64,000 bases of DNA, taken from contig OY978525.1 in assembly GCA_963854835.1 (NCBI GenBank), positions 104,452,417 to 104,516,416 of the forward strand, given 5' to 3'. Under the pieces are notes generated by a model. It did not search any database. It saw nothing but the letters and a program-made list of their open reading frames with translations, and had not been told where the DNA came from. Below, piece after piece: positions 62,561-64,000 of this stretch. Within the stretch, counting starts at the first letter, position 1, and the number at the start of each line of letters is the position of its first letter. Made by a program: the position numbers and the translations under genes. This DNA comes from Megamerina dolium. Lineage: Eukaryota; Arthropoda; Insecta; Diptera; Megamerinidae.

Positions 62561-64000
62561 AAAATATTTGAATATAAGGCTTAGACGTGAACACGGTTTC
62601 TTTTTTGCATGAAATTGATTGAAAATTGTAAAAAATCGGTAACACACACGGAGATAGATGTACTCTTGGCTACGTAACTTTTGCAAATGTCAAGCTATGA
62701 CGCTAAGGTTTAAAGGGAATATCAACAACATATGTATAAACAAAAAAAAAACAGAACTCAAATTGGAATCATGGGAGCGCCACACGGTGGTTATTTGGGG
62801 AACTTTTTGATCAAGGTGGTATGTAACATACTGAATGGTGGCAGACGTTTTATAGCTGATTAAAGAAATTTATTTTTAAAAATTACATCTCCTGATCATA
62901 CCATATCGTCTTTTTGAAGGGGTGTATATGCATATTGCTTCTTTTATCTTAGTGAGTAATGGATATACAGTCAAATATGAATTGTAAGACCCGGAAAAAC
63001 CCCCAAATTAAATGTTACTTTGAACAAAATCGTGTCATTTGAAAAGATACTCTCTTTGTTTAATTTTGAAAGAGAAGATTTTATATTTGACCATCATTCA
63101 CTCATTCGTTCATACACAACGTATATCCATAAATTTATACGAATTTTATTAATTTTTCTGCTATCAAAAAGAGCCCATCGATGATTTCAACTCCTGTCTC
63201 CATTAAACGACATCATCATGTTCAGTTCATGTCGTTTATATCCGTTTTTATTAAAATATATTTTCTGAATTATGTTCAATGTCATACAGTTCATGTGCGT
63301 GGGTGTCTGTATACAGACAGGGACACACATGCCCATCCACACACACACAGACACACACAAACAAATATGGATGCATATAATGTACATATGCTTGTATGAG
63401 CTCGTTTATGGATTGGCACTGGTACGAGTACATACCGTAACATACGATGTGTCCATGTAAGCGACCATGAACATGACCTGAATTATTTAAGTTAATAAAT
63501 GTGCCAGAATTGTAGTTGAAATTTTTGAATTTAATCTTCTGTTGGGGTCCCATCGCATTGAAGTTTATTTTATTATTTTATTTTTATATGTAGATCGAAA
63601 AGTTTTGTTAGTTTTATTGAAATTGTTCTAGTCCCAATTTTTACGTTAAACATTAGATTGATAGTAGGGAAATATCTTCAATAATGAGTAGTAATGAGTA
63701 TTATGAGTAGTAATGAGTATTTTTTAAGATCACGACAATATGAAATTCATATTGGAACTACAACACAATTCTGAAGAGTTCATTTTTGTTGTTGTTGTAC
63801 TTTCAAATTAAGAAAGAACGAATTTTGTTCCATTGGGTTTCCAAATTGGTTTAAGCTCTTGAGCTCAGGAGCAAAGTAAGTCATATTGAATATATGAATC
63901 CATTTGTGACACCCACAAGAGAAGATTATAGGTGTAGAAAAATATGTAAGCTAATGAGTACAGCAGTATGTTTTGACTATTGGCAATATTGTACTATACC
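62561..64000. other. Non-coding region, probably intron
   Basis: A CACACA-rich tract lies at 63325-63362, and a small GAGTAGTAATGAGTAT repeat at about 63681-63720. No exon recognised. Confidence 0.4.

Noticed and set aside
63181..63553. Overlapping frames with His/Thr- or Cys/Val-rich repeats
   Set aside because: They arise from the CA/TG-rich tract near 63340; no coding evidence.

Overview
The window looks like nuclear DNA of an insect, most likely a higher fly. It is strongly AT-rich, full of microsatellites, and has short GT-AG introns. Two genes resemble the insect allergen-related repeat (G12/DUF1397) family, and the transposons (Jockey- and R1-type LINEs, mariner, piggyBac) are typical of Diptera. 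The species cannot be read from the sequence; a tephritid-type fly is only a guess. There are no operons, CRISPR arrays, rRNA genes or convincing functional tRNA genes.

Host genes are sparse. One complete two-exon gene lies on the minus strand (12480-13518; a secreted protein of about 243 residues with two allergen-type repeats). The first coding exon of a second, divergent relative lies on the plus strand (59775-60732), with a signal peptide, a long low-complexity N/T/Q/S-rich spacer and one allergen-type repeat; its later exons are not recognised before the window ends. The roughly 46 kb between them is non-coding and mostly mobile-element debris. The two genes may be members of one dispersed cluster, which is inference.

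Mobile elements, left to right: a degraded tandem repeat interrupted by a LINE 3' piece (1840-3120); a MITE-like inverted-repeat element (6508-6893); a piggyBac-type element with a broken but catalytically recognisable transposase (7248-9650); a 5'-truncated Jockey-type LINE (10069-12296, minus); a small MITE (28238-28344); a LINE RNase H/C-terminal remnant followed directly by a mariner remnant (30717-32532); two pieces of one LINE family (34365-34600 and 37457-37925); a LINE RNase H remnant (41725-42660); a LINE reverse-transcriptase remnant (45388-46310); a mariner remnant (47535-48290); an apparently intact R1-clade LINE with both ORFs, poly(A) and target-site duplication (49801-55224, minus); a hairpin mariner derivative (56044-56564); and a weak IS630/mariner remnant in the intron of the last gene. 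Nine copies of one tRNA-derived SINE family are scattered through the window, in at least two subfamilies with different 3' tails.

The most notable items are the young R1-clade LINE, whose ORF1 stop and likely ORF2 start overlap as TAATG; the two-tailed SINE family; the mariner derivative turned into a long hairpin; the piggyBac element with three copies of a palindromic motif; and an approximately 840 bp TAG array carrying a clear 126 bp internal duplication. I found no evidence of a wholly new kind of system.
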